A DNA stretch of 64,000 nt from Iodidimonas nitroreducens (GTDB lineage Bacteria > Pseudomonadota > Alphaproteobacteria > Sphingomonadales > Rhodothalassiaceae), in NCBI GenBank assembly GCA_000710935.1, contig BAYV01000006.1, forward strand, positions 38,778 through 102,777, given 5' to 3'. The position numbers were made by a program, and so were the translations under genes. The notes beneath the pieces were generated by a model that saw only the letters and a program-made list of their open reading frames with translations, did not search any database and was not told the origin of the DNA. Of this stretch, positions 50,777-60,986 are shown in pieces (position 1 is the first letter of the stretch; each line of letters opens with the position of its first letter).

Positions 50777-52789
50777 GTGAACCAGATCGAGACAGACCAC
50801 AATAGCGTCTCCCGTTTGCTGGCGCCTTTGCTCCTGATCCTTTTATGTGTTGGGATCGTTTTCGCGTTCAGTTGGCAATTGGAACGCGAAGCCGCCAAAA
50901 GCCGCCATCAACAGGAACGCATCACGAGCCTCAATCGTCTGAGCGCGATCTCTGCCGGATTGGAAGGGGCGCTGCTCCGCGATATGGCCCTGTCGAAAGC
51001 TCTGGCTGTCGAACTGTCTACCCATCCCGATATCACGACCGAAAATTATGGGCGCTTTGTGGATGCTCTTTTGAGCGGAACCACCGCCATCACCCATCTT
51101 TCCGCCGCCAAAGATATGCAGATCATCTCGGTTTATCCGCTGGCGGGAAATGAAATCACTTTGGGGATGGATTATCGCGATATCCCCGAACAATTCAGCA
51201 GCATAGAAAAAGCCTTGAAAGCCTCCGCCCCGGTGCTGACCGGCCCGGTGACACTGGTTCAGGGCGGAGGGGAGCGGTTCATCATCCGCATGCCCATACC
51301 CGGTGCCCTGCCGCAGGAGGGGCGGTTTTTATCATCGGTGATCGATCATCAGAAACTTTATGCGCAGGCGGGCCTTGATCGCGCCGATCAGCCCCTTGAT
51401 GTGGCGATCCTTGCCTCGGGCGAGGATATGAGCAATGCGCTTTTTTATGGAAATTCCGACATCCTTGATCAAGCACCGGTTCTGACCCGGGTAGAATTGC
51501 CCGCCGGATTATGGCAATTGGCGGCGATCCCCAAAGGCGGCTGGCAGCAAAGCGGGATGAAAATGGCCGATCTCATCCCATTGCCGCTGCTGACTTTCGC
51601 CGCCGGTTTGATGATCTTTTATGTGCGCGACCGGCGTTTAACCGAAAAGGCTCTGGCCCGGCGCGCCCTGCAGCAATCGGCACAGCGCTTTCGCCGATTA
51701 TTTGAAAATGCCAGCGATGGTATTTTGATCCTTGATGATGCCAACGGTAAAATTCTCGATGCCAATCCCAAAGCTTCGGACATTTTAAAAAGTCCGCTCA
51801 GCGCCCTTCAGAACCGTTCTTTTGAAGATTTCATCGATCCATCGCGCGGGGCTCTCCATGATCTGGAACCGATAAGGCTTGAAGCAACAGACGGTGATCC
51901 CGATCATCGGATGGTGATTGGCCTGCTGCCCGCCGATGGCCATGCCATCACCGGAGAAATCAGCACCGGCTGGATGGAGCAGGATGAAAAATCCCTGCGG
52001 ATCGTTCATCTTCGCGATATATCGGGGCGCATGCATTATGAAGCGGAATTGCGAAAAGCCCGCATGATCGCGGAAACCGCCAATGAGCTGAAATCCCGTT
52101 TTCTGGCCAATTTCAGCCATGAAATCCGCACACCCCTGAATGCCATCGTCGGTTTTTCAGAAATCATCAGACGCGGGCTTTTCGGCGAAATCAAGCCGGC
52201 GCGCTATGCCGGCTATATCGATGATATTCACCATAGCGGCGAACATCTTCTGGTGGTGATCAATGATATTCTCGATCTTTCAAGGATCGAAGCCGGGGAA
52301 ATGCCCATCACCCCCGATTGGGTTGCCATCCATAGCCTGTTTGAAGAATGCAACAGCATCACCATCCAATTGGCCCGTGACAAAGGCATCGTTTTAAGCA
52401 TCATGCCCCCGGATGTGCCTTTATCCCTTTATGCTGATCGCGCGCGCCTGCGCCAGATTTTGCTCAATCTGATCGGTAATGCCATCAAATTCACTTTGCC
52501 GGGCGGTTCGGTTTTCGTTTATTGCGAAGAACGCAGCGATGGTGCCTATGCGCTTTGTGTAAAGGATAATGGCATCGGCATGAGCCCGGATCATCTGGCC
52601 GATGCCCTGCGACCCTTTGGCCAAATTGCATCGAAAAAATCAGTGGATCAATCCGGCTCCGGGCTCGGGCTCACCTTATCCAAGGCTTTGTGTGATCTGC
52701 AATCCATCAGACTTGATATAAAATCCAAGCCCAATGAAGGCACGCGCATCAGCCTCACCATCCCTGCCCGGCTGATGCGCCTTGAATAA
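50777..52789 (+). CDS. Membrane sensor histidine kinase (CHASE-PAS-HisKA-HATPase)
   Basis: 670 residues from a GTG start. Two membrane helices (~15-35 and ~272-290, LIPLPLLTFAAGLMIFYV) enclose a periplasmic CHASE-like sensor, recognisable by FVDALLSGTTAITHLSAAKD and ITLGMDYRD. A PAS domain follows (RFRRLFENASDGILILDDAN, ~308-430), then the phosphorylated-histidine domain FSHEIRTPLNAIVGFSEII (~447) and the ATP-binding domain with ILLNLIGNAIKFT and GSGLGLTLSKAL. No receiver domain and no adjacent response regulator are present, so its partner is elsewhere. The signal is unknown. Confidence 0.92.
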   Translation: MNQIETDHNSVSRLLAPLLLILLCVGIVFAFSWQLEREAAKSRHQQERITSLNRLSAISAGLEGALLRDMALSKALAVELSTHPDITTENYGRFVDALLSGTTAITHLSAAKDMQIISVYPLAGNEITLGMDYRDIPEQFSSIEKALKASAPVLTGPVTLVQGGGERFIIRMPIPGALPQEGRFLSSVIDHQKLYAQAGLDRADQPLDVAILASGEDMSNALFYGNSDILDQAPVLTRVELPAGLWQLAAIPKGGWQQSGMKMADLIPLPLLTFAAGLMIFYVRDRRLTEKALARRALQQSAQRFRRLFENASDGILILDDANGKILDANPKASDILKSPLSALQNRSFEDFIDPSRGALHDLEPIRLEATDGDPDHRMVIGLLPADGHAITGEISTGWMEQDEKSLRIVHLRDISGRMHYEAELRKARMIAETANELKSRFLANFSHEIRTPLNAIVGFSEIIRRGLFGEIKPARYAGYIDDIHHSGEHLLVVINDILDLSRIEAGEMPITPDWVAIHSLFEECNSITIQLARDKGIVLSIMPPDVPLSLYADRARLRQILLNLIGNAIKFTLPGGSVFVYCEERSDGAYALCVKDNGIGMSPDHLADALRPFGQIASKKSVDQSGSGLGLTLSKALCDLQSIRLDIKSKPNEGTRISLTIPARLMRLE

Positions 52790-52813
52790 GGGTGCATCCG
52801 TTCAAACACGGTG

Positions 52814-54310
52814 CTAAAAACGCCAGTTCAGGCTGGCTTCGATCTGGGCATCGAAATCATTGCGCCCGGGGGTATTGGCGCGATCATCCATGATCCGCAT
52901 TTCCAGCCGCCCAAAACCCCGGCCAAAACCGCCCTCGGCCCCTATCTCAACCAGATTGATCACCTCGCGATTGGCGCTTACCTCATTGCGCGGGCCATCA
53001 AATGCATTGATCTTCGCCCGGCGATAGCGCAGCCAATAGCTGCGATCATGGCGATCCACAAAGCTGGTTTCCAGCGTGTATAATTGGCTATCGGTGCTGA
53101 GATTATGACCAATGGTGCGATCAAGAAATTCAAAGCCATCGGTGAAGATAAAATTGCTGAAGGTCACATTGGGCCGCACATCCCGCCCCAGACCGAAAAT
53201 ATTTCCAGCAATGGTATCGCTGGCTTCAACCCGCAGCCGCCATTGAAGCTGCTGACCTTCCCAATAGCCGCCAAGGGTGGCCCCCAAAAGCAGACTGTAT
53301 TTATCAACGATGGGCTGGTTTTCATCTTCGGCAATGGTTTCGGCATAAAGCCCATAGCTGAAATCACCGATCACATCGCTATAGCGAATATCCGCCCCCG
53401 CAATCTGATTTCCCGGCTCATCGGGCGTGCCGGTATTATCGAGATCACCAAAGCCAATCAGGGCATCCACCCAATTTGAAAAGCCGCAATCCCGCCCGCT
53501 GCCGCAGGTTTGGATGGCGCGATTAAAGCCGATATCCAACCGATCAAAGGGCTGAAAAGTAACCCGGATATGGGCCATCATGATATTGTTGAAATCGGTG
53601 CGGGTGGCACCACTATCCAATTGGCCCAAGGTGAAATTGACATTCCAATTGCCCAGCCAGCTTAGCCATTTGGTATCAAAAGGTTTGGGATCGAGACGCT
53701 GGAAACCGATGCGGGGGAAAGGTCGGGCATTATTGGATAAAATCATCCCGCCATCCCAGCCGCCACCCCACCATTGATCCAGGGTTCCGGCATAAGCCAC
53801 CCAATTGCCAAAGGCCTGGGCGAAATAGCTGTTATCAAAGCTGACATCGCTTCCCGGTTGGCCATCGCGGCCGCCAATGCTGAGCTTGGCATAGCTTGAT
53901 CCCCAATGCTTTTCCAAAGAAACACTGGCCTCGGCATTTTCCCGCACGCCGCCATCAAAGCCGCGCACCAGCTTTTCGCGGCTGGTGGCCCCCACATGGG
54001 TTTCAATCCCCAAAGAGCGATAATCCGATGTGGTGGGCACTTTCGCCCGCACCCGGGCCAAGGCCGCTTCCACATGAAAGGGAAAGCTGCGATCCGGCAT
54101 GGAAGCCAGGCTGCGGGTGACCTGCGCCCAAGGCAAAGGCCACATGGTGATCGGCCCATCGATGAGGCCATAGGCCGCCAGCAATTCAATATCACCACGC
54201 ATCCGGGCATCGCCCGCCTCGATCCAGGGTTCGGCCCGTGCTGTGGAAAAAAGAGCCAGAACAGCGATCATGGCCGACAACAGCACCCCAAAAGACCTGA
54301 TTTCGCGCAT
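52814..54310 (-). CDS. Wzi-like capsule assembly / outer-membrane beta-barrel protein
   Basis: 498 residues. A signal peptide ends near TARAEP (~27). The order DIELLAAYGLIDGPITMWPL, ANRE-type repeats of beta strands, WWGGGWDGGMILSNNARPFP (~160) and the C-terminal aromatic strand IEASLNWRF match the capsule assembly Wzi family (PF14052). E. coli Wzi is an outer-membrane lectin that anchors capsule. No capsule synthesis genes are nearby, so the bound glycan is unknown. GGAAAGA precedes the ATG. It lies 95 bases after the OprB-like porin on the same strand, probably in one transcript. Confidence 0.87.
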   Translation of the reverse strand: MREIRSFGVLLSAMIAVLALFSTARAEPWIEAGDARMRGDIELLAAYGLIDGPITMWPLPWAQVTRSLASMPDRSFPFHVEAALARVRAKVPTTSDYRSLGIETHVGATSREKLVRGFDGGVRENAEASVSLEKHWGSSYAKLSIGGRDGQPGSDVSFDNSYFAQAFGNWVAYAGTLDQWWGGGWDGGMILSNNARPFPRIGFQRLDPKPFDTKWLSWLGNWNVNFTLGQLDSGATRTDFNNIMMAHIRVTFQPFDRLDIGFNRAIQTCGSGRDCGFSNWVDALIGFGDLDNTGTPDEPGNQIAGADIRYSDVIGDFSYGLYAETIAEDENQPIVDKYSLLLGATLGGYWEGQQLQWRLRVEASDTIAGNIFGLGRDVRPNVTFSNFIFTDGFEFLDRTIGHNLSTDSQLYTLETSFVDRHDRSYWLRYRRAKINAFDGPRNEVSANREVINLVEIGAEGGFGRGFGRLEMRIMDDRANTPGRNDFDAQIEASLNWRF

Positions 54311-54405
54311 GGATCGTCTTTCCGCAATCTGTGATGGGATCGCTTCTTAACATATCCGCGCCTAAACGACAGAGAAAACAGCATCAGAACGAGGATCAGA
54401 GCCTT

Positions 54406-55593
54406 TTAGAAGCCACCGCCCCAGCCAATTTCAAGACGCAAACCAAGGGCTATGGCATCGCGCCGACTTTCGATCATTCCCGGATTTCTGATGAGTTGCA
54501 GATCGGGTTGCACCACAATTCCGGGGATGATTTCCGCCCGCCATGTCAGCTCGATATTGACCTCGCGCGCCGATTTTTCAGCCAAAATATTGGAAAAGCC
54601 ATCGCCTGGCAAAGCTATGGCCACGGCGGCCCCCAGCTGATCATGATCACGCCTGGCAAAAAGCCCGGTATAAGCCAGCCCCGCCCCCACAAAACCCGAA
54701 GCATCATTAAAGCGTCCATCAGCAGCCCCGGCGCGTATCCAGGCCGAAAGCCCCTGCGCGGAATCCGCCGCCTCGCGATAAAGCTGGCGCTCGATCAAAC
54801 CATAGCTGCCGCTATCGCCATCGGCCATCAAACCCGTCTCGATGACCTCAAAATCATCAGTGAACAACCAATGGCCCGCCAACATCCGCGTCCGATCATC
54901 AGGCCGATATTCGATCTCACCCACCAGTAAGATGCCTTCGCCCGCACCAAATCTGATGGCCTGACGTTTTGGCCGATCCGAATTATTGGGAACCCCATCG
55001 AGCACGGCAGCACGGATCAGCCAATTTTCGGCAGGCTGATATTGCAAACGAAAGGCTAATGATGTGGACGGAAAAATCGATGGGCCATTTTCTCCGGCCT
55101 GAGAAAAATCAGGACCAATCCCATGGGAACTGTTGATGAATAAGCCGCCAGTTTCGGTGACATCAAATTCCGTATTGAGATCATAAAGCCCGGCCTTGAG
55201 CGACAAGGCTCCATCAGCCAGACTTTGTTCATACCATGCTTCAAAAAGGCGAAAAACGCTGCCGCTATCGATATTCGAGACGACCTGAAAATCACCGACC
55301 CGTTTATCGCTAAAACTCGATTGATTGGTGTGAAGGCCGTATAAAAATAGCATTCCTCCGTCCCAGCCCACAGCTTTTTCCATATCCGCTGTAAGCATCA
55401 GATCGACATTATGCAAATAGCTGACACCCTTATTCAGCCCCCCACGCGCCAAAGACCAGATTTCACCTGTGTAAACTGTCTCCAATAAAAATGCAGGTTC
55501 AGATTTCGCCTCTTCTTCGGCCAAAGCCATCCCGAAAGGCACAAAAAAAGCGGCCATGGCTGACCAAAAGAGCACTTTATTCTGGTTCATCAT
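54406..55593 (-). CDS. OprB-family carbohydrate porin
   Basis: 395 residues. A signal peptide ends near ALAEEE (~26). LETVYTGEIWSLARGGLNKG, VDLMLTADMEKAVGWDGGML, LYDLNTEFDVTETGGLFINS and SHGIGPDF match the OprB domain of sugar-selective porins. The C-terminal strand LGLRLEIGWGGGF is shorter in aromatics than usual but fits a beta-barrel end. It starts 16 bases after the chemoreceptor stop, so sensing and sugar entry appear linked. Direct sugar specificity is not readable. Confidence 0.88.
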   Translation of the reverse strand: MMNQNKVLFWSAMAAFFVPFGMALAEEEAKSEPAFLLETVYTGEIWSLARGGLNKGVSYLHNVDLMLTADMEKAVGWDGGMLFLYGLHTNQSSFSDKRVGDFQVVSNIDSGSVFRLFEAWYEQSLADGALSLKAGLYDLNTEFDVTETGGLFINSSHGIGPDFSQAGENGPSIFPSTSLAFRLQYQPAENWLIRAAVLDGVPNNSDRPKRQAIRFGAGEGILLVGEIEYRPDDRTRMLAGHWLFTDDFEVIETGLMADGDSGSYGLIERQLYREAADSAQGLSAWIRAGAADGRFNDASGFVGAGLAYTGLFARRDHDQLGAAVAIALPGDGFSNILAEKSAREVNIELTWRAEIIPGIVVQPDLQLIRNPGMIESRRDAIALGLRLEIGWGGGF

Positions 55594-55609
55594 CGGATTT
55601 CTTGCGCGA

Positions 55610-57430
55610 TCAGGACATCACATGCTTCAGGAATTGATCAACATCTCTGCGCAAACGCCCGGCTTCGGAAACCAAAGATTCCGCCGCCCCGAGCACCTCG
55701 CGCGCCTGCGATCCGGTTTCCCCTGCAACCCGGCTGACCTCCAAAATATCATTGCGCACTTCGGCCGTGCCCGCTGCTGCCTGCTGCGTGCTTTTTGAAA
55801 TATCGGCGGTGGCTGCACTTTGTTGATCGACCGCTTCGGATATGGCACCCGAAATATCATTGACATCACCGATGGCTTTGGTCACCTCAGCAATCAAGCC
55901 GACCGCTTCTTTTGAAACATCCTGGATCGATGTGATTTGAGTGGAAATTTCTTCCGTTGCCTTGGCGGTTTGGGCGGCCAGATTTTTTACCTCGCTGGCC
56001 ACAACGGCAAAGCCTTTGCCGGCTTCACCAGCGCGGGCGGCTTCAATGGTGGCATTCAGCGCCAAAAGATTGGTTTGTTCGGCAATATCATTGATCAGAT
56101 GGATAACCTTGCCGATTTTTTCCGCCGTATCGGCCAGATGCGCAATCCGCCCATTGGCATTATCAGATTTCCGCGCGCTTTCGCTGGCAAGACGCGACGA
56201 TTCCCTTACCCGCTCGACAATCGTGTTGATTGAATAGCTCAATTCTTCGGCGGCGGCGGCAACAACGGTCACATTCGAACTCGCGGTCTCGGTAGCCCGA
56301 TCTGCCGACGTGACGGATTGATTAACGGCTTCGGCATTATTGAGCATATTGGCGGCCGCAGAGCGCACCTGTTCAGATGAACTGGCTACCTGCTCGGCAA
56401 CCAGCTTCACCGTGTTTTCAAATTCCCGCGCTAAGGCTTGCAGTGTTTCACGCTGGCGAGCGCGCGCATCAGCCTCTAGGCGTGCCTGTTCCTCACGTTT
56501 TTGATCATCCTCAAGGCGTTTCTCGCGTTCGCGTTTAACCTCCTGCGCCTGGCGTTCCTGATCTGCGCGCATTTGGGCTTCCCGGCTTTCAGCCTGTTCG
56601 GCCAGAACGATTTGATATTGCGATAAAGCCCGCGCCATTGCCCCCACTTCATCGCCGCGGGATTGATAGGGTATCGCGCTATCCGCAGCCCCCGACATGA
56701 TCGCGGTCAAGGTTCTGCCAATCACCGCAATGGGCCTGGCGATGGTCATCATCAAGAATATCGCCGCCAGAATGGCAATGAGGATACCAATAGCGGAAAC
56801 CAGTTGCGACTGGGTCTTGAAGGATGCTGCATCAGCCTGTGCTGCAGACACAACCGCCAAAAGATCGGCAATCTTGTCATTCGCCAAAGTATTGCCCTCT
56901 TCAAGCAGGACTTCGACCGCCTCATTAAGGCTGATGGCTGTGGCATCGAACTGGCCCATCACCGCGTTCCCTGCCGATGTGCCTTCATCAATATAAAGAC
57001 GCGCCATGGTCTGGCCCATCTGATAATAGGGCGGGAAGCGTTCGCTCACATCATCGAGGCGATCCTGCAAGCTAATAAGCCCCAAGCTTTTGGCCGTGGT
57101 CTTCGCCGTCTCTACTGCCTTGGCAAAGGCCGCTGCATTCTGGGCGGCCTCATCAAAGCCGCTATCAAGCCCATCTTGCCCGCGCGTTGCTGAAATATCG
57201 GTCAGAAACTGCTGAACCTGAATAACGGATTGCCGAATATCGGCCAATGCGCGGATCAAGGGCACGACGCCGGTGCCGACCTCCTCAGACCCATTGCCAA
57301 TGATTTTCATTTCATCGGATTGCTTATCCAGCATCCAGCCAGCCATCAGGCCAAGCACGATGATGACAACAGCCAACGGCAGAAAGATCAAAGCCAACTT
57401 TCCGCCCAGATTCAGCTTTAATAATTGCAT
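55610..57430 (-). CDS. Methyl-accepting chemotaxis protein
   Basis: 606 residues from ATG 57430; the longer in-frame start at 57478 lacks family residues. A membrane helix ([20 protein letters not shown], ~9-29) is followed by a periplasmic four-helix sensor (~35-185), a second helix ([20 protein letters not shown]), HAMP, and a charged coiled coil rich in Glu/Arg/Lys (~300-340). The signalling tip has [20 protein letters not shown] and [20 protein letters not shown], the MCP hairpin that binds CheA/CheW. No CheR-binding pentapeptide is seen. It leads an apparent operon with OprB and Wzi genes. Confidence 0.95.
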   Translation of the reverse strand: MQLLKLNLGGKLALIFLPLAVVIIVLGLMAGWMLDKQSDEMKIIGNGSEEVGTGVVPLIRALADIRQSVIQVQQFLTDISATRGQDGLDSGFDEAAQNAAAFAKAVETAKTTAKSLGLISLQDRLDDVSERFPPYYQMGQTMARLYIDEGTSAGNAVMGQFDATAISLNEAVEVLLEEGNTLANDKIADLLAVVSAAQADAASFKTQSQLVSAIGILIAILAAIFLMMTIARPIAVIGRTLTAIMSGAADSAIPYQSRGDEVGAMARALSQYQIVLAEQAESREAQMRADQERQAQEVKREREKRLEDDQKREEQARLEADARARQRETLQALAREFENTVKLVAEQVASSSEQVRSAAANMLNNAEAVNQSVTSADRATETASSNVTVVAAAAEELSYSINTIVERVRESSRLASESARKSDNANGRIAHLADTAEKIGKVIHLINDIAEQTNLLALNATIEAARAGEAGKGFAVVASEVKNLAAQTAKATEEISTQITSIQDVSKEAVGLIAEVTKAIGDVNDISGAISEAVDQQSAATADISKSTQQAAAGTAEVRNDILEVSRVAGETGSQAREVLGAAESLVSEAGRLRRDVDQFLKHVMS

Positions 57431-57601
57431 TATACCACCCTGTATAAAATCGGACCGCACGTCCTTAGCAGCGCGCAATGGAAGGAAATAAAATGAAGCC
57501 CTATAATCGATTTAGGGCGTAATTAATTAATTATTGGCTAAAATTTCACTTATAAATTGAGTTCTCATTTTAGTTGCAAAATTTTTCTCTACCCTGATCC
57601 C

Positions 57602-58888
57602 TCAATCATGGCGCAAAGCCTCGACCGGGGTGAGGCGCGATGCCCGGATGGCAGGATAGGCCCCGGCCAGAACACCAACCGCAACAGACGTGACAAGCGA
57701 AATGACAAGGATCGGAAAATCGACAGAAAAAGGCCATTCGAGAGCATTAGAAACCAAAATGGCAAAAAGGCTGCCGAAAACGATCCCCAACACGCCGCCA
57801 ATCAGGCAGAGCAAGGCGGCTTCCACGACAAACTGATTGCGAATATCAACCGGCCGCGCCCCCAAAGCCATCCGCAGGCCAATCTCGCGGGTGCGTTCGC
57901 TGACCGAGACCAGCATGATATTGGTGATCCCGATACTGCCCACAAGCAGGCTGATCGAGGCAATGGCAACCAGCCCAAGCTGGATCGCCGTGATGATCGA
58001 CAAGGATTGCGCCACGAATTCTTTGGTTGATGTGAGGGTGAAGGGATCGATATCATTCTCCCCCACCCGATATTTTTCCCGCAAAAGACTTAGGATCGCT
58101 TCTTCGCCTTTTTCAATGGCGGCCTCTTGCCCAAACTGAATGAAGGCAAGATCAATTGCATCATGGGCACGGGCGCCCGCAGCGCGCATCCGCTGCATCG
58201 CCGTTGACAAAGGAATAAGGGCGGTATCATCGGGATCAGATGACAGGCTTTTGCCCTTGCCCGCTAAAAGGCCGACGATTTCAAAGGGAACCCCATTAAC
58301 CCGAACCGATCTGCCCACAGGATCATCCGATCCGAACAAGCGGCGCGCCACGGTGGCTCCCACCACGATGGACCGGGCTTTCAGCCTTTGATCGGCATCA
58401 GACAAGAGCCTGCCCCGGGCCACCTCGGCTTTGGTGATCGCAAAATAATCATCGGTGATGCCAACCACATTCGTACGGCTATTGGCATTGCCCGCAACCA
58501 ACGAGGAATAAACCATAATTTGTGGTGCGGCATGGAGAATGCCGGGGAGTTTTGTGGCGATCTGATCCACATCACGCACCGTGAGGCGACCTGCGGCACC
58601 GCCTGCGGGATTGCCATCAGGCGCTGCCGACAAGATCACCATATTGCTGCCCATCATATTGACCGATTGCTCGATCTTCCATTTCGCGCCTTCCCCGATG
58701 GTGGCGATCAGGATCATCGAGGACACACCCACAATCACGCCAAGGGTTGTCAATGTGGAACGTAAAACCTGCAATTGAATGGCGATATAGGCGATCGATA
58801 TATTCATCGCCAGATGGGGAGCGGAGAAAACCTCGCCCAATCGCGCCAGAAATTCCAGCACACTGCGATTGAAATCAGCTCTGCTCAT
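57602..58888 (-). CDS. MacB-type ABC transporter permease (FtsX fold)
   Basis: About 428 residues from ATG 58888; farther in-frame starts run into the ATPase gene. A first membrane helix (STLTTLGVIVGVSSMILIA) is followed by a large periplasmic MacB_PCD domain (~60-280) and three C-terminal helices. VSERTREIGLRMALGARPVD and FVVEAALLCLIGGVLGIVFG are characteristic FtsX-like motifs. E. coli MacB fuses this domain to its ATPase; here the ATPase is a separate gene overlapping by 14 bases. It works as a mechanotransmission exporter of peptides, toxins or lipoprotein-like substrates; the substrate is unknown. Confidence 0.9.
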   Translation of the reverse strand: MSRADFNRSVLEFLARLGEVFSAPHLAMNISIAYIAIQLQVLRSTLTTLGVIVGVSSMILIATIGEGAKWKIEQSVNMMGSNMVILSAAPDGNPAGGAAGRLTVRDVDQIATKLPGILHAAPQIMVYSSLVAGNANSRTNVVGITDDYFAITKAEVARGRLLSDADQRLKARSIVVGATVARRLFGSDDPVGRSVRVNGVPFEIVGLLAGKGKSLSSDPDDTALIPLSTAMQRMRAAGARAHDAIDLAFIQFGQEAAIEKGEEAILSLLREKYRVGENDIDPFTLTSTKEFVAQSLSIITAIQLGLVAIASISLLVGSIGITNIMLVSVSERTREIGLRMALGARPVDIRNQFVVEAALLCLIGGVLGIVFGSLFAILVSNALEWPFSVDFPILVISLVTSVAVGVLAGAYPAIRASRLTPVEALRHD

Positions 58889-59600
58889 GCACATGATCCG
58901 ATATGATCTGCCCATCTTTGACAAAGATCTGCCGATGCGCCGTGGCAGCAACGGCATCATCATGGGTGACGATAATGATGGTCATCCCCTCGTCATTCAG
59001 ATCGGTCAGCAGGGCCATCAGGGCGCTTGCTGTTTGGCTATCCAAGGCGCCTGTGGGCTCATCGGCGATGATCAGCGATGGCTTATTGACCAGCGACCGG
59101 GCCACCGCCACCCTTTGCTGCTGTCCGCCCGATAATTGCGCGGGGCGGTGGGCTGCACGATCTGCCAATCCCACACGATCCAGCACCGCCATGGCCTGTT
59201 GCCGCCGCTCCAAAAGCGGCACACGCGCATAAAGCAGGGGCAATTCAACATTTTCCAAGGCCGTCATCCCCGCAAGCAGATTGAATTGCTGAAAGATGAA
59301 CCCAAGGCGGGCATTTCTGAATTGCGCAAGCTCCGCCGCCGACATGGTCGACATTTCGCGCCCATTAATCATGATCCGCCCATCGCTGGGGCGATCAAGC
59401 CCGCCAATCAGGCCGAGCAAGGTGGATTTGCCCGAGCCGGATGCCCCCTTGATGGCGATGAACTCGCCCGCATGGATTGAAAAACTAACCCCCCGCACTG
59501 CATGAATATCCTGATCGCCCACCCTGAAAATCTTGTGCAGATCCTCCACCTTTAAAAGCGGAGCTCTATCAGGGGGCTGTTGGTGGCTTTCAATATTCAT
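58875..59600 (-). CDS. ABC transporter ATP-binding protein (MacB/LolD type)
   Basis: 241 residues from ATG 59600 with GAGG upstream; an in-frame GTG at 59609 is possible. Walker A is IKGASGSGKSTLLGLIGG, the signature LSGGQQQRVAVARSL, and Walker B SLIIADEPTGALD followed by the switch histidine in IIIVTHD. The X-helix pattern and 220-250 length place it with LolD/MacB exporters. It powers the permease encoded next and is coupled to the adaptor gene upstream. Confidence 0.94.
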   Translation of the reverse strand: MNIESHQQPPDRAPLLKVEDLHKIFRVGDQDIHAVRGVSFSIHAGEFIAIKGASGSGKSTLLGLIGGLDRPSDGRIMINGREMSTMSAAELAQFRNARLGFIFQQFNLLAGMTALENVELPLLYARVPLLERRQQAMAVLDRVGLADRAAHRPAQLSGGQQQRVAVARSLVNKPSLIIADEPTGALDSQTASALMALLTDLNDEGMTIIIVTHDDAVAATAHRQIFVKDGQIISDHVHEQS

Positions 59601-59624
59601 ATCCTGCACCTCATCGAGGCAATC

Positions 59625-60893
59625 TCATTTCTGCCCAAGAAAGCCAATGGCAATGCGATCCCCCGGCCTGATGTCAGAGTCCAGAATTTCGGTAAACTGA
59701 TCCCCCCGCAGGCCGGTTTTAACCGTGATCGGGGTCAATTCTTCAGCCGAAGTCCCCCGCTGCACCCACAAGATATTGCCGCCATCGCCCTTGCCTTTCC
59801 GGATCTGATCGCGCATGGCAGATGATCGCTTGATCCGCTCGGCTTCTTCTGGATTGACGAACCGCACGGCAATCTTTCCGCCATCCTCATCTTTCGCAGG
59901 CATGGGATCAAAATTGAGGGCACGATTGGGCACCCGAAGCACATCATCCCGGCTTTTGGCAGTGATGCTGACCATCGCCGTCATCCCCGGATAAAGCCGA
60001 TCATCCATCTCGCTCACATCAATGATAACCGGATAGGTGGTAATGCCATCATTCACCACCGGCGACCGCCGGACCATTTTAACCCGACCTGTAAAACTGA
60101 TATCGGGGTAGGCATCCACCGTAAAACTGACGGGTTGATCCGCGGCAACGCCGCCGATATCGGCCTCATCGATCCGCGCTTCGAGCACCAAAGCTTCAGC
60201 ATCCGATGCGATTTCAAACAAAAGGGGCGTTTGAAAGCCGGATGTCAATGTCTGGCCCGGCTCAACAGCCCGATTGATCACCGAGCCATCAACCGGCGAA
60301 ATGATGATCGTGCGTTTCAGATCAACCTTGGCGCGCGCCAAAGAAGCCTCGGCACTGCGAATATTTGCGGCCGCGATCTTCAGGCTCGATTCCGCGCGCA
60401 AAACGGCCGCTTCGGCCTGGGTCTTGCGCATTCTGGCTTCATCCAGCGTTTGATTGGAGGCATATCCGCCCCCCTGAAGCTGCATGCTGCGTTGAAGCCC
60501 CTGCTCGGCATTCAAAAGCTCGGCTTTCGCTGTGATCAGATCTGCTTCCGCCTGCAATCGCTCGGCTTCAGAGCGTTCGCGTTGGGCTTCCAAAGAGCCG
60601 ATCTGCGCTTCAACATCGGAAGGATCGATAACGGCAAGACGCTGCCCCAGCTTGACCCGATCATTGAAATCGACAGTCACCTCAAGCAATTTGCCCGAAA
60701 CTTCCGCACCAACCGATACCATCAAACCCGGCTTTAAGGTTCCCGACGTGGCAATGCTCGCCGAAACAGCGCCTGTGGTCACAAAATCATATTCATATCT
60801 GGGCGCATCGCTGGAACACAGATAAAAATAAAGGGCAACAGGAACCAGAATAACCAATGCAACGATTATTTTTCTTTTGGTTATTTTCATCAC
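59625..60893 (-). CDS. MacA-like periplasmic adaptor (HlyD family)
   Basis: 422 residues. An N-terminal membrane anchor (KIIVALVILVPVALYFYLC) is followed by a lipoyl half (SGKLLEVTVDFNDRVKLGQR), a long coiled-coil hairpin (~90-190, rich in Glu/Ala/Arg), the second lipoyl half (IISPVDGSVINRAVEPGQTL) and the beta-barrel (ADQPVSFTVDAYPDISFTGR). VTTGAVSASIATSGTLKPGL near residue 38 is typical of MacA-type adaptors. It is first in the three-gene exporter transcript; an outer-membrane TolC partner is not in the window. Confidence 0.92.
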   Translation of the reverse strand: MMKITKRKIIVALVILVPVALYFYLCSSDAPRYEYDFVTTGAVSASIATSGTLKPGLMVSVGAEVSGKLLEVTVDFNDRVKLGQRLAVIDPSDVEAQIGSLEAQRERSEAERLQAEADLITAKAELLNAEQGLQRSMQLQGGGYASNQTLDEARMRKTQAEAAVLRAESSLKIAAANIRSAEASLARAKVDLKRTIIISPVDGSVINRAVEPGQTLTSGFQTPLLFEIASDAEALVLEARIDEADIGGVAADQPVSFTVDAYPDISFTGRVKMVRRSPVVNDGITTYPVIIDVSEMDDRLYPGMTAMVSITAKSRDDVLRVPNRALNFDPMPAKDEDGGKIAVRFVNPEEAERIKRSSAMRDQIRKGKGDGGNILWVQRGTSAEELTPITVKTGLRGDQFTEILDSDIRPGDRIAIGFLGQK

Positions 60894-60986
60894 AGGCCCT
60901 GCACCTTTTCCGCAAAGATTGGCTGATCACGCCAGCATCTGACCCATTTGCTTTATATGAAACTGAAAGAACAGAAATGCCCTGCC

